Shown: positions 8,008-15,968 of the stretch, piece by piece
Layout of the letters: every line of letters begins with the position of its first letter
How positions within the stretch are numbered: the stretch's first letter is position 1
Assembly (NCBI GenBank): GCA_964608845.1
Contig: CAZSPP010000014.1
Location: 1-42,259 of the forward strand
From: JAHLMP01 sp964608845
GTDB taxonomy: Archaea > Aenigmatarchaeota > Aenigmatarchaeia > GW2011-AR5 > JAHLMP01
Direction of reading: 5' to 3'
DNA: 42,259 bases
Made by a program: the position numbers and the translations under genes
The notes under the pieces: model-generated
What the model was told of the DNA's origin: nothing
The model's database searches: none
Seen by the model: only the letters and a program-made list of their open reading frames with translations

Positions 8008-9183
8008 ATGGTAAAAGTTTTTGCAAAAATTTTTTTTATATTCTTTTTAATTGTTATATCCTTAGTTGTAGCTCAAGAAAACAAAATAAATTGTACTAAA
8101 GAAAAATATTTTGTAGGAGAATATATTAATTGTATTGCTGATTGTGAAAACGGGGCTTGGTTTATTACAAATAAATTAGGAAAACCCTTGGACGATTCTT
8201 TGGTTATAGATATACCTCCAAAAAATTTAATAAGAGGACCAACAAAAGAGGAAGGAATAGTTACTATAAATCTAATATGTTATCAACCATCAGGATATTA
8301 TCAAAAAGATATAATAATAGAAAAAGGTGTTGATATCTCTTGTGCCGAAGAATGCAAAACAGAAAATATTTGTACATGCGAAACAAAAAATTGCACAAAG
8401 GGTTTAGTAACATTAAAAAATTTAGAACAAAATCCTCTAGACAATGATATTTTCAAATTTATTTATGGAGATACAATGATAAATTTCACACCAAAAAATG
8501 TCGGATCAGTTTCTGCAAGATTAGATTGTTTTGAACCTTATCAATTGATAAGAGAAACAAAAATAAAAATTATAAAATCGTGTACAGGTTCGATATCATT
8601 AACATTAAAACCAAATTATACCTATGTTTCTAAGGCAGTAGAAGCGTATGTTTCTGGGTTAAGGGATTGCGAAAACAAAACAATATCTATAAGAAGATAC
8701 TCTTGTAATGGAGTCGAGGTTTGCAACACAACACAAGATAATAGCTGTACATTTCTCGCTCCTTCTGAAAAAGGAAGATATACTTACTATGCTTGCATAG
8801 ATAAAAATGATGATGGAGATACAGAAGATCCAGGAGAGAATTCATTAGCTTTATTAGATGTTGATGTTCAACCTGAAAATTTAAAAATAGCAAATTTGTC
8901 ATGCGAGAGAGAAAAAGGTTTTTGCAGTTTAAATGTTTATGAAAACACTATAAATGATTCTGTTGTGTTGTTTATATTTCTGATAGAAGAACCTAAAGGA
9001 ACTATATACTATCTTTCAAATCTAAATATGGAAAAATATTCAGTAGGAGATAAAATATCATTTCTTTCTCCTATAACAGAATGCCCAGAGGGAAGGGAGT
9101 TGAAGATATTAGCTTTAGCATATCAACTAAGTGATCTTAAAAACAGATTGCTTAGAATTAAAACAAGAGGATTTATTTGTTAA
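8008..9183 (+). CDS. Secreted Cys-rich protein, unknown
   Basis: 391 residues. A signal peptide (about 1-22, ending SLVVAQ) precedes an ectodomain with many cysteines, often in close pairs (CTKEKYFVGEYINCIADC, CAEECKTENICTCETKNC), that could form disulfides. The predicted strands suggest repeated Ig-like modules. There is no C-terminal membrane segment, so it may be released or held by partners. A segment DKNDDGDTEDPGEN resembles a calcium-binding loop. No family is recognised. Exported neighbours follow downstream. Confidence 0.65.
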   Translation: MVKVFAKIFFIFFLIVISLVVAQENKINCTKEKYFVGEYINCIADCENGAWFITNKLGKPLDDSLVIDIPPKNLIRGPTKEEGIVTINLICYQPSGYYQKDIIIEKGVDISCAEECKTENICTCETKNCTKGLVTLKNLEQNPLDNDIFKFIYGDTMINFTPKNVGSVSARLDCFEPYQLIRETKIKIIKSCTGSISLTLKPNYTYVSKAVEAYVSGLRDCENKTISIRRYSCNGVEVCNTTQDNSCTFLAPSEKGRYTYYACIDKNDDGDTEDPGENSLALLDVDVQPENLKIANLSCEREKGFCSLNVYENTINDSVVLFIFLIEEPKGTIYYLSNLNMEKYSVGDKISFLSPITECPEGRELKILALAYQLSDLKNRLLRIKTRGFIC

Positions 9184-9283
9184 ATAAGTTTATATTTCTG
9201 ATTTTAATCCTGAATTCTTAATTTTTTAAAAATATTGTTAATATAAAAGATATAAGACAAAAATCTATAAGAGAGGAGTAAAA

Positions 9284-9703
9284 ATGGCGACACTTTCCTT
9301 GGAATATATCTTTAAAATATTGATTCTTTCCGTTGTTGCTATTATAATAATACTAACAATCATGAACTTTTATGAAGATATTGAGTCTATTGTTAAAAGC
9401 TGGTTTAGAGGTGAAGAAAAAATAGAATTTCCAAAAGATGTGACAAGAGATTCTTTTAATTCAGGAGAGATAGCTACCTATATTCAAGATTGCTATTCAC
9501 GAATGTCTTCCTTACCAGAGCAAAAGCAAAAGGATATTGTATGTTATATATTACTCGCTAGAAATGGTTTTTCTGTTAATATAGATGAGATTAGAGCAAG
9601 ATTGCCTAGAGATATAAATGTCACATTTTTGGCAACATTTAATAAGAATTATGTTAAAATAGAGTTTGTTGATGTTGGTAATAGAATAATTGTTAAAGAG
9701 TAG
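9284..9703 (+). CDS. Pilin-like membrane-anchored protein
   Basis: 139 residues. The N-terminus MATLSLEYIFKILILSVVAIIIILTI has the SLEY-plus-hydrophobic-helix pattern seen at class III (pilin-type) signal sequences in archaea, though the usual basic residues before it are absent. It could simply be a signal anchor. The rest is a small soluble domain with two Cys (DCYSRM, DIVCYILLARNG), probably outside the cell. GAGAGGAG, a strong Shine-Dalgarno, lies 5 nt before the ATG. No function can be assigned. Confidence 0.6.
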   Translation: MATLSLEYIFKILILSVVAIIIILTIMNFYEDIESIVKSWFRGEEKIEFPKDVTRDSFNSGEIATYIQDCYSRMSSLPEQKQKDIVCYILLARNGFSVNIDEIRARLPRDINVTFLATFNKNYVKIEFVDVGNRIIVKE

Positions 9704-9757
9704 CAGTTACAGAATATTTCTTTAATTATAAATAATTTTATGTATTAGAATTTTGAT

Positions 9758-10288
9758 ATGTTTGGAAATAAGCTTTGCATATTTTGCGGAAAGAAATTAA
9801 AAAGAGATTGGAATTTTTGTCCAAATTGTGGTTTTAATGTTAAAGAGTCTCGTATCAAAAAAATAGAAAAAAGAATTCCAAACATTTTTTCTATATCACT
9901 CAAGTTTTTACCATTTTCGGAAAGAGCGAAAGCTCAAAAAATTTTTTATAAAAAAATAGAACCAAAAATAAGGAAAAGCCTTTATCAAGAAAAATTAGAA
10001 GAAAGAAAAATTTTTTGCAAACAAGCCAATAAAAATATAGAAGAACCTAAAATAGAAATAAAAGAAGATGAGAAAAAAAGAAATATATTAGTTTATTTAC
10101 CAGAGGTTGAAAACGAAAAAGATATTATAATAGAAAGATATCCACAAAGCATAGAAATAAGAGCATTCGGAAAAGATAAGCTTTATTTTAAACTCATTCC
10201 AATTCCAAATTATTATAAAATAGAGAAAAGTTTTAATAATGGAATTCTCAAACTAGAAATAAATAAAAACATTTTTATAAATTTTTGA
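9758..10288 (+). CDS. Zinc-ribbon / Hsp20-like fusion protein
   Basis: 176 residues in three parts. An N-terminal zinc ribbon (CIFCGKK...NFCPNCG, residues 7-28) is followed by a basic linker (about 30-100). The C-terminal region (about 105-172) looks like an alpha-crystallin/CS beta sandwich: NILVYLPEVENEKDIIIE, then IEIRAF, YFKLIPIP and FNNGILKLEI, matching the strand order and the S/N-NGxL motif of Hsp20 proteins. Such a protein could bind unfolded clients or nucleic acid. The combination is unusual, and the Hsp20 assignment rests on pattern only. It converges on the next gene with 1 nt between them. Confidence 0.6.
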   Translation: MFGNKLCIFCGKKLKRDWNFCPNCGFNVKESRIKKIEKRIPNIFSISLKFLPFSERAKAQKIFYKKIEPKIRKSLYQEKLEERKIFCKQANKNIEEPKIEIKEDEKKRNILVYLPEVENEKDIIIERYPQSIEIRAFGKDKLYFKLIPIPNYYKIEKSFNNGILKLEINKNIFINF

Positions 10289-10289
10289 T

Positions 10290-11654
10290 TTATATACTCA
10301 AGGTATTTGATTTTTTTGAAATAATCTTTTTTCCAATTTCATATTTCACTTCAGCAGAAGGTAATAATACTCCACCTTTTACAATCAATAAAGGCTTTAT
10401 TCTATAGCTCACAACCACTTCTTCATGAGGTTTCATAGATCCAAGCTTCCATTTTATTTCAGTATGTTTTTCTTGAACCTTAAATATTGGTTTAGGCCCT
10501 TCTCCATATTTTAATTTAAAGATGAAGGGTACATAATCCTTAACTTCAACCTTTCTTATTTCTCTTCCAGTGTTATTTTTTACCTCGATAGCTATTGTTA
10601 TTTCTTCATTTTCACCTTTTTTTATTACAACCTTTTTTATTGTCACACCGACTAATCTATACAAATAAAACAAAAATCCTAAGATAGATAAAAAGAATAT
10701 AAAAACTAAATGGACATAAGATGTTTCAAACTCAATGATAACGCTTTTATTAGGAGGCAAATTCTCTATATTCCAATATATTTTATTTTCTTCAAACCCT
10801 GCTTTAGGTCCACTTATTTGTTTATAAATTTGAAATGTTATGAAAGGGATTTCTTCCACTATTTTTAGATTTTTCGCTTCAGCATTTCCAACATTTTCTA
10901 TTTTTATTTCATATCTATTGCCAAAAAGAATCGGTTTTGCAGAGGTGTGTTTTTGAATCACAGGTGATGCTAATATATTAAATATAAAATCTTTTTTACT
11001 TATCAACTTACCTTCAAAATACATTTCTGCCGTTCCGATATAATTTCCTGGCTCTGTATTAATAGGTATATCTATTATTTTTTCTATTGTTTTTGTTTCA
11101 CCAGAAGCTAAATCTATTATTTCAAAGAAATAACCGAGAATCTTTTGCGAATAAGATCTTATATCACATTTTATTAAAACATTTGAAAAATGATTAATTC
11201 CTGGATTAGATACTGTTATTTTTACTTTAGCTTCTCCGGCTGGTACAAGAGAACCATAAACTTCAATATCCTCTATTCTAGCACTCATACTCTTTAATAT
11301 TGTTATGAATAGTGTAGCTTCTTTTATTTCTCCTGTAACTAAAGATTCAAAACCTATATTAATTTTGTATGTTCCCGGAAGAGTGTCGTATTTTGGTGAA
11401 ATTATTATTTTTATTTTTTTTGTTTCTCCAGCTTTTATTCTTCCAATATCTTCAGTTATAATCCAATTTGTTAATCCTTTTTGTCTTAATAAAATTCTAT
11501 CATCTATATCAGATGTTAAAGATATATTTATAATATGCGTTGTTTCTGTGAATAATGTTATTTTTTCCTCACTTATGTTAAAGCTAAAAGTAAGAGCTTT
11601 TGAGACAAAGAATATAAGAAATATGCTAATAAACAATTTTTTAAAGCTCAACAT
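10290..11654 (-). CDS. Membrane-anchored protein with repeated beta-sandwich domains
   Basis: About 454 residues from ATG 11654. The in-frame start at 11711 is rejected because it lies inside tRNA-Leu. A signal peptide (MLSFKKLFISIFLIFFVSKA) precedes several CARDB/NEW3-like sandwich domains, with telltale phrases such as VSNPGINHFSNVLIKCDI, IENVGNAEAKNLKIVEEIP and VKNNTGREIRKVEVKDYVP. A hydrophobic segment (about residues 310-335) separates the last two modules. This architecture is common in archaeal surface proteins that assemble or support other exported domains. No enzyme motif is seen. Confidence 0.7.
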   Translation of the reverse strand: MLSFKKLFISIFLIFFVSKALTFSFNISEEKITLFTETTHIINISLTSDIDDRILLRQKGLTNWIITEDIGRIKAGETKKIKIIISPKYDTLPGTYKINIGFESLVTGEIKEATLFITILKSMSARIEDIEVYGSLVPAGEAKVKITVSNPGINHFSNVLIKCDIRSYSQKILGYFFEIIDLASGETKTIEKIIDIPINTEPGNYIGTAEMYFEGKLISKKDFIFNILASPVIQKHTSAKPILFGNRYEIKIENVGNAEAKNLKIVEEIPFITFQIYKQISGPKAGFEENKIYWNIENLPPNKSVIIEFETSYVHLVFIFFLSILGFLFYLYRLVGVTIKKVVIKKGENEEITIAIEVKNNTGREIRKVEVKDYVPFIFKLKYGEGPKPIFKVQEKHTEIKWKLGSMKPHEEVVVSYRIKPLLIVKGGVLLPSAEVKYEIGKKIISKKSNTLSI

Positions 11655-11697
11655 AAAATTATATTTATTTTTACTTCTTTTAAATATTACATTGTAA

Positions 11698-11804
11698 GCG
11701 GGGGTAGCCAAGTGGTCAACGGCGCAAGGTTGAGGTCTTTTTATTTAAAAAGGCAAAGGCCTTGTTCCTTAGTGGATTCGTGAGTTCGAATCTCACCCCC
11801 CGCA
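11698..11804 (+). tRNA. tRNA-Leu(GAG) with canonical intron
   Basis: The acceptor GCGGGGG/CCCCCGC closes a class II tRNA with long variable arm (TTCCTTAGTGGATTC) and an intact T-arm, GTGAG-TTCGAAT-CTCAC. The stem CAAGG/CCTTG and loop TTGAGG...G give anticodon GAG. A 23-nt intron (11736-11758) at 37/38 contains the hairpin CTTTTT/AAAAAG, and the 5' bulge is GG^T. Unlike Gln, Leu(TAA) and Ser, its T-loop is uninterrupted, so T-loop insertion is not universal in this genome. Confidence 0.95.
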
Positions 11805-12229
11805 TTTTAAGAATTTTTTGAAGTATATGAACTTTTTTAAGAAAAAGAAGAAAAAAGACGAAAATTAAATCATTTTGCAAACTTATTTAATTCGCTTTGT
11901 GCTATGATGCCTACTATACCAACAAATAAGAAAAATAGAAACCACAATATTGTACTTTCTTTTTTAGTTACCTCTCTGCGAAACCTTTTGCATATTTTTA
12001 GAGCCAAGAAATGTTTTAAATAGGTATTATCATAGCAATACTGTATGTATCTCTCATTTCGTTCAATTCATTCTTTGTTTTTACATACCATTAGATGAAT
12101 ATATACCCAATGTTAGAATTTAGATTTAAATCATTGCTAAGCTTCTTTTTGTTTGTATAATATTATCTTGTTTCCGAGCTTTAAATGAATATTAGAGAAT
12201 AAGGTGTTTATTAGTAAAAGCTTTCCAAA
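11805..12229. other. Gene-poor interval with one possible small membrane peptide
   Basis: No convincing gene of normal size. On the minus strand, a frame ending at 11870 reads a short hydrophobic helix (LWFLFFLFVGIVGIIAQSE) followed by LNKFAK and a stop. GAGAGGT lies upstream, but no ATG is in frame, and the only usable start is TTG at 11947, giving 25 residues. The rest is AT-rich with TATTTAAAAC-like boxes and no tRNA, clear C/D box RNA or repeat. Confidence 0.4.
11870..11947 (-). CDS. Possible 25-residue single-helix membrane peptide
   Basis: The frame starts at TTG 11947, preceded at about 22 nt by GAGAGGT, and encodes one hydrophobic helix with a short polar tail. The composition resembles the small TM peptides at 26016 and 29471. 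The lack of an ATG and the poor spacing of the ribosome binding site make this weak. Confidence 0.25.
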   Translation of the reverse strand: MWFLFFLFVGIVGIIAQSELNKFAK

Positions 12230-12439
12230 TCATCTTTCGGGCCTTTTTACTAATTTAACGTATTTTTTTCCTCCTTCTCTCCTGCACTTCACTGCTCCCC
12301 ATTTATCTAATTTATTGACCCAAACATTTACATTATTTACTTTTACCTTTAGCTTTTCTGCAAGCTCTTCTAAGGTGAACTCTTTATTTGGATATCTTCT
12401 AAGTATCTTTAGTACATCTTCTTGTCCCAAACCACTCAC
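12230..12439 (-). CDS. Small winged-helix regulator
   Basis: 69 residues forming one winged-helix domain: EDVLKILRRYPNKEFTLEELAEKL, recognition helix NNVNVWVNKLDKWG, and wing AVKCRREGGKKYVKL. The basic tail suits DNA binding. It is likely a transcription factor of the small archaeal wHTH type; the target is unknown. It follows the membrane protein gene 12492-13115 on the same strand by 52 nt. Confidence 0.7.
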   Translation of the reverse strand: MSGLGQEDVLKILRRYPNKEFTLEELAEKLKVKVNNVNVWVNKLDKWGAVKCRREGGKKYVKLVKRPER

Positions 12440-12491
12440 CTCACTAATAATTATATGTATTTATTTAAATAAAAACAAAATTCCATTTGAA

Positions 12492-13115
12492 TTAACTACC
12501 TGATATTAATAACCTATTTCCTATCTTAATCTCTTTGCAAAAGCCTTTTATGCTCATATTTTTTTGATACGAAATATCTGCTTGCAATGAATTCATTTCT
12601 ATATCTTCATTTTTTATCATTATTTTGATTTTCGGTATCTCTAAAAATCCTGAAACATTATTCAAGTTTAACTTATCAAAATAAGCATTCTCTATTTCTA
12701 TGTTAGAAAATGATGTGTTGTTAATGATTATAGAGCTATTTGGCCTTGTTAAATTAAAAGATCCAGAAGATATTTTTGTAAAATTTCCGTTCATGCTTAA
12801 AAAGCCCTCATCTATAACCAACTCTCCATAAAAGTTTAATATCTTCAAGTCACCATAAGGTATTCCTAATATAGAATCATTTATGTTAATTTCATAAGAT
12901 TTGGTTGCATTTAATAAAATTGTAGAATTTTTTAATTGAACTTTTAAATAGTTTATAATAAACTCTGAAGAAAGGTTTATCTTTTCCTTTTGTGTAATAT
13001 TTGGAGCAGGTATTGAAATATTTAAATAATTTATTATCTGAGAGCCAAATAAAGCAAATCCTATTAATAGCAAAAGAAATAAAAATATTATAACAGTATA
13101 AACCTTTTTTGCCAT
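12492..13115 (-). CDS. Membrane-anchored exported protein, unknown
   Basis: 207 residues. A single N-terminal membrane helix (about 5-26) is followed by a beta-rich extracytoplasmic domain with many Asn-x-Ser/Thr sequons. The repetitive strand pattern (SILGIPYGDLKILNFYGELVI, GFLSMNGNF, GSFNLT, ASGFLEI-like segments) suggests a beta-solenoid or lipid-transfer-like sheet. No cysteine pair or catalytic motif is seen. Confidence 0.6.
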   Translation of the reverse strand: MAKKVYTVIIFLFLLLLIGFALFGSQIINYLNISIPAPNITQKEKINLSSEFIINYLKVQLKNSTILLNATKSYEININDSILGIPYGDLKILNFYGELVIDEGFLSMNGNFTKISSGSFNLTRPNSSIIINNTSFSNIEIENAYFDKLNLNNVSGFLEIPKIKIMIKNEDIEMNSLQADISYQKNMSIKGFCKEIKIGNRLLISGS

Positions 13116-13525
13116 ATTATTTATTTGTAATTTTATTTTAAAAAATTCATTAATAATTTGGACGGGAAAAAGAATATAAAAACTAATGTCAAAAACTTTT
13201 GAAATTTTTGTTTAACAGGCTTTTCCAAAAAGAAAAATTTGTTTTTTATGATGTTTTACAAGAGCAGATGTTATTTTTGGTGTTCTGGTAAGGTGTCTGA
13301 TAAAAATCATTTTAAGAATAGTAGAAGGAAAACCAATAAACCATGAAATGGAGAATAAAAAGTTAAAAAAATGGAAGAATTAAAAAGTTAAAATTTGATA
13401 CAAAGTTAGATAAAAGAATTTGAGATAAAATTTGTAATAATTATGAAATCTTTCATAAGATGAAAGCATTAAAAATCATTGAAAAAATTTTAAATAAATA
13501 TATTTATAAGTATAGATGTGATTTT
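13116..13525. other. Intergenic interval, possibly a decayed gene
   Basis: About 400 nt between divergent genes. Plus-strand frames carry short peptide-like stretches that shift frame (FVFYDVLQEQMLFLVFW to 13300, then a KIILRIVEGKP-like stretch), the look of a decayed coding region. No family could be identified. The ORF can be extended to an ATG at 13460 before the DUF1512 gene, but the better start is 13526. Confidence 0.3.
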
Positions 13526-14677
13526 ATGTTTGGAAGTGAAGGTTTATCAAGCTTGCTATGGTTTATAGTTTTTATATTGTTTGCTATATTCTACCCAAGA
13601 ATAATGCTTGCACAAATGATAACAAAGCTCGAGGAGTCTGCAAGAAACTTAGAAGCAATGTCAGCAAAATCTAGAAGAATTATAATGAAAAAAATAGGAG
13701 TATTTTCTAAGGATTTGGAAGAGAGAATAAAACATTTTCAAGATTTCTTTTCCATAGAACCTTCTTCTTTAGATCCTTTCGGAGTAGTAAAGAAGATAGA
13801 CGTGCTTTATAGATATGCTGAAAAAAGGTTTGATGATTTTGTGAATAGTATCGGAAAACAAAAATCAAAAGAAGAAAAACAAATGATAAACTTTGCATTA
13901 AGAGCATCGATAAGCATAAACATGATAGCAAAGATTGTTAGGCATTATGTTGAAACAGTTAAAAAATATAGAAATTTACAGATAGCGTTAATCCTTCAGA
14001 TGCAATTACCAATGATTGAAAGATTAGCAAAAAGTGAATTAGAAGGTACGCAAGCCTTTGCTAATGGTTATCCTATTGGTGATTCTATAGGCCCAATGAT
14101 AGCAGCTTCTTTAATGGAAAAACAAAGATATATAACAGAAGATGTTGTATATGATGAAAAAGAAATGTTAGGAAGAAGGGTAATAATTCTTAAAGCAGAT
14201 GGTCCTGCCCCGCATTTAGGTAGAATAGATGATGCACTAAAGAAAATAATTAAAAAGAGAAAGATAGCAAAAGTCATAACCATAGATGCAGGGGCAAAGC
14301 TAGAAGGAGAAAAAACAGGAAGCATTGCAGAAGGAGTAGGATTTGCTATGGGGGGAGATTTTCAAAGAGAAATAATTGAAAATATATTACTTCCTAAAAA
14401 AATACAGTTGGATTCAATAATTGTAAAAGTTGGAATAGAAGAGGCTATAATGCCAATGACAGAAGAAATAGCCAAAAGTATACCAAAAGCAATAGAAGCT
14501 ATAAAAGATTCTATAAAAAGAACAAAAGGAAAAGGTGATATCATAATAATAGGAGTTGGAAACTCTTGTGGAATAGGAAATACAAAAGATTCTTTAAAAG
14601 ATGCAGAAGAAAAGATAAAAAAACTTTCGAAAAAACCAGAAGAAAAAAAGAGGAGATTTTTGGGGATTGAGATTTAA
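13526..14677 (+). CDS. DUF1512 family membrane protein
   Basis: 383 residues from ATG 13526, where GTGAT gives a ribosome site and the protein begins MFGSEGLSSLLWFIVFILFAIF, one membrane anchor. A cytoplasmic helical region (about 30-150) is followed by an alpha/beta domain with conserved stretches GDSIGPMIAASLM, ILKADGPAPHLGRIDDAL, TIDAGAKLEGEKTGSIAEGVGFAMGG and GVGNSCGIGNT. These match my memory of the archaeal DUF1512 family. The Gly- and Asp-rich motifs suggest nucleotide or metal binding, but the function is unknown. The next gene starts 23 nt downstream. Confidence 0.75.
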   Translation: MFGSEGLSSLLWFIVFILFAIFYPRIMLAQMITKLEESARNLEAMSAKSRRIIMKKIGVFSKDLEERIKHFQDFFSIEPSSLDPFGVVKKIDVLYRYAEKRFDDFVNSIGKQKSKEEKQMINFALRASISINMIAKIVRHYVETVKKYRNLQIALILQMQLPMIERLAKSELEGTQAFANGYPIGDSIGPMIAASLMEKQRYITEDVVYDEKEMLGRRVIILKADGPAPHLGRIDDALKKIIKKRKIAKVITIDAGAKLEGEKTGSIAEGVGFAMGGDFQREIIENILLPKKIQLDSIIVKVGIEEAIMPMTEEIAKSIPKAIEAIKDSIKRTKGKGDIIIIGVGNSCGIGNTKDSLKDAEEKIKKLSKKPEEKKRRFLGIEI

Positions 14678-14700
14678 ATACTGAAAAATAAAAATATTTT

Positions 14701-15264
14701 ATGGTTTTGATTGAGGAATTCGTTTGGCAATTCTTTAAGATACCTTCTTATTTAAGAAGTGGAATAATGATAAATGATATTGTAAATTTTATTCTTGTTC
14801 CTAGTGCATTGCTAATAGTTTTTTTAACTCTTGCGGCAGATGCATTTTTACCAAAAGGCATGAAAGAAAGGTGGAAAGCTCTTATTGCTTTAGTTTTTTA
14901 CTTAGTTATTGTTACACAAGGACTTTATGCTCAATTTGCAATATTTGCAATAAATTATACAATATTATTTATAATTCTTGCTTTTGGGTTTTTTGTAATT
15001 ACAAGGTTTATTCCAATGAAGTATTGGAGAGCAGCAACTAAAATAACAGCAAAATACGGAGAAAAAAGCATGGATATTAAAAGATTGGAAGATGAGCTAA
15101 GAATGAAAGAAAGAGAAAGGGAAAGAATACAAAGATTTTTAAATGAGGCAAGAGCAGCTGGAAGAACAAGAGATATTCAGATATGGGAATTAATGCTCGC
15201 AGAGGTAGAAAGAGAGATTGATAGATTAAGATTAAGAATAGAAGAGCTTAAAAAATTCCCATAA
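14701..15264 (+). CDS. Membrane protein with cytoplasmic coiled coil
   Basis: 187 residues. Three hydrophobic segments (about 29-48, 60-78, 82-103) are followed by a long charged helix (about 120-187: KRLEDELRMKERERERIQRFL..EVEREIDRLRLRIEELKKF) that should form a coiled coil in the cytoplasm. The start appears leaderless. It probably belongs with the DUF1512 gene upstream, which also combines a membrane anchor with a helical cytoplasmic part. The family is not recognised. Confidence 0.65.
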   Translation: MVLIEEFVWQFFKIPSYLRSGIMINDIVNFILVPSALLIVFLTLAADAFLPKGMKERWKALIALVFYLVIVTQGLYAQFAIFAINYTILFIILAFGFFVITRFIPMKYWRAATKITAKYGEKSMDIKRLEDELRMKERERERIQRFLNEARAAGRTRDIQIWELMLAEVEREIDRLRLRIEELKKFP

Positions 15265-15271
15265 TATTTTT

Positions 15272-15335
15272 ACTACTGAAAAGTATTTAACCTACATCAT
15301 ATTTTATATATTTTTCACTACCGAAAAGTATTTAA
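15272..15335 (+). repeat. Two direct copies of a 19-bp promoter-like element
   Basis: ACTACTGAAAAGTATTTAA at 15272-15290 recurs as ACTACCGAAAAGTATTTAA at 15317-15335, 45 bp apart with one mismatch. The AAGTATTTAA core is also found before the genes at 4538 and 25685, so it reads as BRE plus TATA box. The second copy lies about 26 nt before ATG 15359, as expected for a leaderless transcript. The first has no gene at that distance. Confidence 0.7.
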
Positions 15336-15358
15336 AATATTAAGCACAATTATAACAT

Positions 15359-15811
15359 ATGAATCAAGTAAAACCTGTTTTTGATATATCTTCTGTAGTT
15401 CAAAAACTGTTTGAGAGTTTAACAGCCTCAGTAAGCCTCGATACAATTGAGAAAGTTTCAAGATATCCTGAAAATATAGCTTCTCATATATATGGAGGAA
15501 AATATTTTTATGGTCAAAAAGAGGTGGAGACCCCAGGATTACTTGGGCTTTATCGGGATAAGGAATCAAACCCTTTATGTGGAGACGACACAATGGGATT
15601 AATAGACCCTTTTGTTGCTTTAAGCGGACCAGGAATAGGATATGCTGCTGGTATTGCATATGAAAGACTTGGTGAATCTGATATTATGTCTGCTTCGGCA
15701 GAGGCTAGTGGTTATAGAGATATAATGATACCTATTTCAGGATATGTTTGGGCAGTTGCACTTTCACTTATTGGGGCAAGAGAGGAAAGCCGCGAAGAAA
15801 GAAGAGAATAA
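15359..15811 (+). CDS. Unknown protein with one C-terminal hydrophobic segment
   Basis: 150 residues. The polar N-terminal two thirds contain a Gly-rich stretch LSGPGIGYAAGIAYERLG. One hydrophobic helix (about 122-140) and a very charged tail REESREERRE follow. The orientation suggests a tail-anchored protein. It is transcribed from the second copy of the repeated promoter element, apparently leaderless. No family is recognised. Confidence 0.6.
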   Translation: MNQVKPVFDISSVVQKLFESLTASVSLDTIEKVSRYPENIASHIYGGKYFYGQKEVETPGLLGLYRDKESNPLCGDDTMGLIDPFVALSGPGIGYAAGIAYERLGESDIMSASAEASGYRDIMIPISGYVWAVALSLIGAREESREERRE

Positions 15812-15817
15812 TATTCC

Positions 15818-15925
15818 ATGAAAACTAGGTACAACAATTCAAAACAAAAGTTGAAAAAATATCTAAAAGATAAAGAATTTTCAAAAGATATTCGAAAGAA
15901 TAATAAATCAGATAAAAAGCAGTAA
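15818..15925 (+). CDS. Possible 35-residue basic peptide
   Basis: A short frame starting 6 nt after the previous stop encodes a very basic peptide (KQKLKKYLKDKEFSKDIRKNNKSDKKQ). The composition suggests RNA or DNA binding, but AT-rich DNA easily yields Lys-rich frames and no Shine-Dalgarno is visible. Listed because the position and spacing fit an operon. Confidence 0.3.
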   Translation: MKTRYNNSKQKLKKYLKDKEFSKDIRKNNKSDKKQ

Positions 15926-15968
15926 AAAATTAAAATAAGATTATTTGCATTAAAATTAGCCAAAATAA

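Noticed and set aside
11698..11711. Start of the membrane protein gene 10290-11711 inside tRNA-Leu
   Set aside because: The signal-peptide-bearing start at 11654 has an AT-rich promoter-like stretch upstream; the longer form would overlap the tRNA and lacks sense.
13248..13300. Possible box C/D RNA (ATGATGT ... CTGA, 53 nt)
   Set aside because: C box has a mismatch, the D' and C' boxes are poor, and no target pairing was checked. Too weak to list as a feature.
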